Below are positions 57,780-64,000 of a DNA stretch of 64,000 bases, piece by piece. The stretch's first letter is position 1. Every line of letters begins with the position of its first letter. The position numbers were made by a program, and so were the translations under genes. The notes under the pieces are model-generated. The model made no database searches, was not told the DNA's origin, and saw only the letters and a program-made list of their open reading frames with translations. Source of the stretch: Haberlea rhodopensis (taxonomy: Eukaryota > Streptophyta > Magnoliopsida > Lamiales > Gesneriaceae); the NCBI GenBank assembly GCA_907163345.1, contig CAJQUN010000229.1, positions 496,001 through 560,000 of the forward strand. The letters run 5' to 3'.

Positions 57780-58985
57780 ACCCAGCTTATATATTTTTTT
57801 GATTTGATTATTTTTTGGTATGTCCAATTTATCAGAAAAATGTACTCAAAGTGAATTGCTCTACGAAGACAGATACTCGAAAATTTGGACAAAATTAAAA
57901 TTATCAAAAAATAAAAAAACGTTCAAAATCTGTGAAAAATTCTTAAATACTTCGTACAACCAAGAAAATGATGTACTAGAGACTTGATGTTAACATTCCA
58001 CAAACAGAATTTGGACAAAATCGTAATTTATCAAAAATCAAAAAACGTACGTAATATATTAAAATTTATAAAAAACTTCTTAGAACCAAATTATTCAATA
58101 TTCATAAACAAGTTTACTTTGTGGAATTTGTTTTTTGAGTACATAGAGCTGAAGCATCTTATCTGAGCAGCAGAGCTCCCAATATTAATCTTATTGCCCT
58201 CTATGGCGTTACAACTCATTCCCATTGCGGCGATCGATCGCCAAGCACGAAAATTACAGGGACACTCGGCCAAAATTTAGGTGGAACCCAACTTATATAT
58301 TTTTTTGATTAGTTTTTTTTTTGGTATGTCAAATTTTATCTAAAATGATACTCAAACTGAATTGCTCTAATTTCGACAAATTGAAATTTATCAAAAAATT
58401 TAAAAAAACGTTCATTATATGTGATAATTTCTTAAAACTACTTACAACCAAGAAAATGATGTAATCAAGACTTGATGTTAACATTCCACAAACTGAATTT
58501 GGACAAAATTTATCATCAAATAAAAAAACGTGCGTAATTTGTGCAAATTTTTTAAAAACTTCCTACCACCAAATTTTCGCGAATCTCACTTTGTTAACTA
58601 ATTCACAATGTGGAATTTGTATTTTGAGTCGATAGAGCTGGAGCAGCTTATGCACTCCAGACCTCCAAATATTAATCTCATTTCCATCTATGGTGGTACA
58701 AATCATCCCCATGTGGCGGTCGATCGCCAAGCACTAAAATTAATCGGTAGATTCTGCCGATTCTACCGAAATTTCACTTGTACCCATCTAATATATTTTA
58801 TAGATTTTATTTTTTTGTATGTCCAATTAATAAAAATTGATGTATTCAAAGTGAATTGATTTACGAAGACCGACACTCAAAAAAATTGGACAAAATTGAA
58901 ATTGAATTTGGATAAAATCAAAATTTATCTCAAAATTAAAAAACCTCCGTAATTTGTGAAAATTTATTAAAAACGTCTTACTACA
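57780..58985 (+). repeat. Satellite B array
   Basis: About two and a half units, related to 39200-40100. The exact core palindrome GGCGATCGATCGCC is present near 58228-58241. It changes to satellite A at about 58986 (CAAATTCGAGTATTTGTC). Confidence 0.9.
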
Positions 58986-59735
58986 AATTCGAGTATTTGT
59001 CTTGAGTACATAATTTTCTGTTGGAAGAAGTTTTTGGGAAATTTTCACACTTAGGGACATTTTTTTATTTTTATATTTTTATAAGTTTTTTGATTTTTTT
59101 ATAAGTTTTGATTTCGTGCGAATATTCGACTCTATGTTTTTAGTGCTTCATTTTCTTGGTTAGAAGAAGTTTTTGAGAAATTTTCACATTTACGGTCGTT
59201 TTTTTGATTTATTGATAGATTTCGATTTCGTGCGAATATTCGATTATATGTCTTGAGTACATCATTTTCTTGGTTGGAAGAAGTTTTGAGTCACAATTAC
59301 GGACGTTTTTTTTCATTTTTTGATAAATTTCGATTTCGTGCTAATATTCGGGTATGTGTCTTGAGTACATAATTTTCTTGGTCGGAAGAATGTTTTGACA
59401 AATTTTCACAATTACGGACATTTTTTTCATTTTTTGATAAATTTCGATTTCGTGCCAATATTTAGGTATTTGTCTTGAGTATATAATTTCATTGGTAAGA
59501 AGAATGTTTTGAGAAATTTTCACAATTATAGACTTTTTTTGATTTTTTTGATAAATTTCGATTTCGTGCGAATATTCGAATATATGTCTTGAGTACATCA
59601 TTTTCTTGGTTGGAAGAAGTTTTTGATAAATTTTCACAATTACGGACATTTTTTTAATTTTTTGATAAATCTCGATTTCGTGCGAATATTCGAGTATTTA
59701 TCTTGAGTACATTATCTTCTTTTTTGTAGAATTTG
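58986..59735 (+). repeat. Satellite A block inside satellite B
   Basis: About 6.5 forward monomers, including CGACTCTATGTTTTTAGTGC (compare 5270-5290). It changes back to satellite B through TTTGTAGAATTTG as at 5905, so the right edge here and the junction at 5905 probably share an origin. Confidence 0.9.
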
Positions 59736-62700
59736 TGTAGAATTTGGATTTTGTGTACATAGAGCTGGAGCAGCTTATATAGCTGAGTAACAGATCTCAC
59801 AATATTAATTTGGAAATTATGTACCCCAGACTTGATCTTAAAATACCACAAGCTGAATTTGGAAAAAAATCGAAATTTATCAAAAAAATAAAAAATGTTC
59901 GTTAGTGTGAGATTATCTTACAAACTTTTTAAAACAAAATTTTCGAGTATGTATCTTCGAGTATCTATTGAAGTTGGACAAGCTGAATTTTACGAAGACA
60001 GATATTCGAAAATTTGGACAAGCTAAATTTTATCAAAAAAATCAAATGAAGTTCATAATCTTTGAAAATTTCTTAAAAACTTCTTACAACCAAGAAAATG
60101 ATGTACTCGATACTTGATGTTAACATTCCACAATCTGAATTCGGACAAAATCGAAATTTATCAAAAAATCAAAAAACGTTCGTAATTGTGAAAATTTCTT
60201 AAAAACATTTTACCGCCAAATTTTCGAGTATTTCTCTTCGTAAACAAATTAATTTTGTGGAATTTATTTTTTGAGTACACAGAGCTATAGCAGTTTATAT
60301 TGCTGAGCAACTAACCTCCCAATATTAATCTCATTTCCCTGTATAGCTGTACAACTCATCCCCATGCGGCGATCGATCACCAAGAACGAAATTTACGGGG
60401 AGACTCTGCTGAAATTTAGGTGGAACCCAGCTTTTATATTTTTTATTCGTTTTTTTTTGTATGTCCAATTTATAAGAAATGATGAGAAAATTTCTTACAA
60501 CTAAGAAAATTATGTTCTCGAGACTTGATTTCACAAACTGAATTCGGAAAAAATCGAAATTATCATAAAATCAAAAAACGTCCATAATTTGTGAAAATTT
60601 CTTAAAAACTTCTTACAAAAAAAATTCGAGTATCTCCCTTCGTAAACAAATTACTTTGGGGAATTTTTGTTTTGAGTACATAGAGTTGGAGCATTTTAAC
60701 TAATTCACAATGTGAAATTTGTATTTTGAGTACATAGAGCTGGGGCAGCTTATATAGCACACCAGACCTCCAAATATTAATTTCATTTCCATCTATGGCG
60801 GTACAACTCATCCCCATGCGGCGATCGATCGCCAAGCACTAAAATTAATCAGGAGATTCTGACGAAATTTCACCTGTACCCATCTTATATATTTTATAGA
60901 TTTGACCTTTTTTCGTATGTCCAATTAATCAAATTTGATGCATTCAAAGTGAATTGGTTTACGAAAACCGATACTAAAAAATTTGGACAAAATTGAAATT
61001 TATCAAAAAAAAAATTAATTCATAATTTGTCAAAAAATTTAAAAACTTCTTGCAACCAAGAAAATAGTGTACTCGAGACTTGATGTTAACATTATACAAA
61101 AAAATGAGTATCTCTTTTCGTAAACATATTCACATTGTTGAATTTGTTTCTTGAGTAGATAGAGCTGGGGCAGTTTATATAGCTGATCAGCAGACCTTCC
61201 AATATTAATCACATTACACTCTATGGCAGTACAACTCATCCCATGCGGCAATCGATCGCCAAGCATGAAATTTACGGTGATACTCTGCCGAAATTTAGGT
61301 GGAAGCCGGCTTATATATTTTTTTGATTTGATTATTTTGGTAAGTCCAATTTACCAAAAATGATGTAATCGAAGTGAATTGGTTTATGAAGACAAAGTAT
61401 TTGGACAAAATTGAAAATTATCAAAAATATTCATAATTTACGAAGATTTCTTAAAAACTAATCCCCATGTGCGGCGATCGATCAAGCATTAAATTTACGG
61501 GGAGACTCTGCCGAAATTTATGTGTAACCCAGCTTATATATATTTTTGGTTTGAATTTTTTTTGACATATCCAATTTATCAAATATGATATACTCTAAGT
61601 GAACTGATTTACAAAGACAGATAGATACTCAAAAATTTGGAAAAAGGGAAATTTATCAAAAAATAAAAAAAAAGTTATAATATGTCAGAATTTCTTAAAA
61701 ACTTCTAAAAACCAAGAAAATGATGAACGAGATTGATGTTAACACACCACAAACTGAATTTGGACAAATTAACATTTATCAAAAAATAAAAAAACGTCAG
61801 TAATTTGTGAAAATTTATTAAAAACTTCTTACAACTCAATTTTCGAGTATCTCTATTCGTAAACAAATTCACTTTGTGGAATTTGTTTTTTGAGTACATG
61901 GAGCTGGAGCAGCTTATATTGCCCTCGATGGTGGTACAACTCATTCCTATGCGGCGATGATCGCCAAACAGTAAATTTACAGGGAGACTCTGCCAAACTT
62001 AGGTGGAACCCAGACTTTATATTTTTTTTGCTTTGTATGTCCAATTTTTTTTTAAAATGATGTAATGAAATTGAATTGGTTTACGAAGGCAGATATTTGA
62101 AAATTTGGACAAAATTGAAATTTATCAAAAAATAAAAAAAATTCATACTATGTGAATTTTTTTTAAAAATATCATAAAAATTTCTTAAAAGCTTCAAACA
62201 AAGAAGAAAATGATGTACTCAAGACTTGATGGTTATACATTCCACAAACTGAATTCGGACAAAATCGAAATTTACCAAAAATAAAAAAACGTCTGAAATT
62301 TGTGCAAATTGCTTAAAAACTTCTTATAGCCAAATATTCGAGTATCTCTCTTCGTAAACAAATTGACTTTGCGGAATTTGTTTTTTTATTATGTATACTA
62401 GAGCAGCAGATCTCCCAATATTAATCTCATTGACCTCTATGGCTGTACAACACATCCCCATGCGATGAACACAAAATTTACTGGGAGACTACAGAAATTT
62501 AGGTTGAACTCAGCTTATATATTTTTTTGGATATGATTATTTTGTTACGTCCAGTTTATCAAAAAAATGATGTACTCAAAGTAAATTGGTTTACGAAGAA
62601 TATACTCGAAAATTTGGAAATCAATTTGAAATTTATCAAAAAATCAAAAATGTTCATTACTTGTCAAAATTTAAGAACTTCTTACAACCAAGAAAATGAT

Positions 62701-64000
62701 GTACTCGAGACATCATGTTAACATTTCACAAACTGAATTTTTGGACAAAATCAAAATTTATAAAAAAAATCAAAAAACGCCCGTAATTTGTGACAATTTC
62801 TTAAGAACTTCTTACCACCAAATTTAGAGTACATAGAGCTGGAGCAGCTCATATAGCTGAGCAGTTGACCTCCAAATATTAATCAATTACCATTTATGGT
62901 GGTACAACTCATCCCCATGCTGCAATTGATCGCCAAACACTAAATTTACGCGGAGACTCTGCAGAAAGTTAGGTGGAACAGAGCTTATATATTTTTTTGA
63001 TCAGATTTTTTTGTATGTCTAATTTATAAAAAAAAATATATGATGTACTCAAAGTGAATTTGATTAGGAAGACAGTTACTCGAAAATTTGGAAAAAATTG
63101 AAATTCATCAAAAAACGTTCATAATTTGTGAAATTTTTTTAAAAACTTCATACCACGAAGAAAATGATGTACTCGAGACTTGATGTTAACATTCACAAAC
63201 TAAAGTATGACAAAATCAAAATTTATCAAAAAATCAAAAAGCGTCAGTAATTTGAGAAAATTTCTTAAAAACTTTTACAACCAAATTTTCGAATATCTCT
63301 CGTAAACAAATTCACTTTGTCGAATTTTATTTTGAGTACACAGAGTTGGAGCAGCTTATATAGCTGAACAACAGACCTCCCAATATTAATCTCATTGCCC
63401 TTTGTGGCAGACAACTCATCCTCATGCGCCAATCGATAGCCAACCACAAAATTTATGAGACTCTGCCGAAATTTAGGTGGATCAAAGCTTATTTAATTTT
63501 TTGATTTGATTTTTTTTGGTATGTCTAATTTAACAAAAATGATGTACTTAAAGTAACCTGGTTTATGAAGACGAATACACGAAAATTTTGAAAAAATTGA
63601 AATTTCAAAAAATAAAAAACATTCGTAATTTGTGAAATTTTCAAAACAAAACTTCTTACAACCAAGAAAATGACGTAATTGAGACTTGATGTTAACATTC
63701 CACAAACTGAAATTTGGACAAAATCTAAATTTATCACAAAATCAAAAAAACATCCGTAATTTGTGAAAATTTCTGAAAAACTTCTTACAGCCAAATTTTC
63801 GAGTATCTATCTTCGTAAACAAATTCACTTTGTGGAATTTGTATTTTGAGTACATAGAGCTGGAGCAGCTTGCATAACTGAGCAAGCAGACCACCAATAT
63901 TTATCTCATTGCCCTCTATGGCGGTACAACTCATCCCCATGCGGCGATCGATTGCCTAGCATGAAATTTACGGGGAGACTGCCGAATTTTAGTTGGAACC
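59736..64000 (+). repeat. Satellite B array, to window end
   Basis: About eight units, some shortened. The exact core palindrome lies near 60827-60840. 61400-62900 is related to 40370-41450; 62990-64000 to 33240-34110; 62150-62300 to 27640-27790. It continues beyond the window. No gene seen. Confidence 0.92.

Overview
This window looks like a piece of plant (probably eudicot) nuclear heterochromatin, pericentromeric or similar. The evidence is plant-type Ty3/gypsy LTR retrotransposons primed by initiator-Met tRNA (the PBS TGGTATCAGAGCC occurs four times), a SINE-like insert with a (TTG)n tail, a stray piece of 25S rRNA, and very AT-rich tandem satellite over most of the length. I see no intact host protein gene, tRNA gene or CRISPR array. 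Most open frames in the window are accidental frames in satellite.

Three satellites make up the background. Satellite A has a ~112-115 bp monomer with a CGAATATTCG palindrome. It fills 1-1150, 2234-5905, 6325-7339, 8934-11065, 11795-12970, 19205-24943, 51469-57102 and 58986-59735, mostly on the plus strand, with inverted blocks at 2234-2500, 8934-11065 and 11795-12062. Satellite B has a ~510 bp composite unit built from two A-like modules, a ~42 bp inverted repeat and a GC-richer core around GGCGATCGATCGCC. It fills 12971-19204, 24944-27895, 29192-38555, 39200-42822, 57780-58985 and 59736-64000, with one isolated unit at 5905-6325. Satellite C (~158-160 bp) forms an island at 27896-28975.

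Retrotransposon remains fall into three LTR types. Type I is at 1151-1950, 2098-2233 (inverted), 7340-7961 and 11066-11794 (inverted). Type II is at 28976-29191, 38696-39199 and 57240-57779. Type III is at 44186-44939 and 50492-51242 (minus strand), with part in a chimera at 8437-8933. All three carry, downstream of the TATA box, ~50 bp repeats whose arms form a short hairpin; the stem sequence changes between units while base pairing is kept.

The only substantial coding block is a minus-strand Ty3/gypsy block at 42823-51468. It reads pol tail - LTR - leader - gag/protease - RT/RNase H/integrase - LTR - leader - truncated gag, with an exact 6303 bp head-to-tail period. Gag-protease is one long open frame; pol is broken by a stop and several frameshifts. 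Neither outer edge of the block is an LTR end, so it did not arrive by ordinary integration. Its flanks match 17.55-18.66 kb and 19.54-24.96 kb, so it replaces about 0.9 kb within a duplicated satellite segment. Large duplications, inversions and patch insertions elsewhere (25S rRNA, a ~30 bp filler, the SINE) show a region shaped by repeated break repair and satellite amplification.
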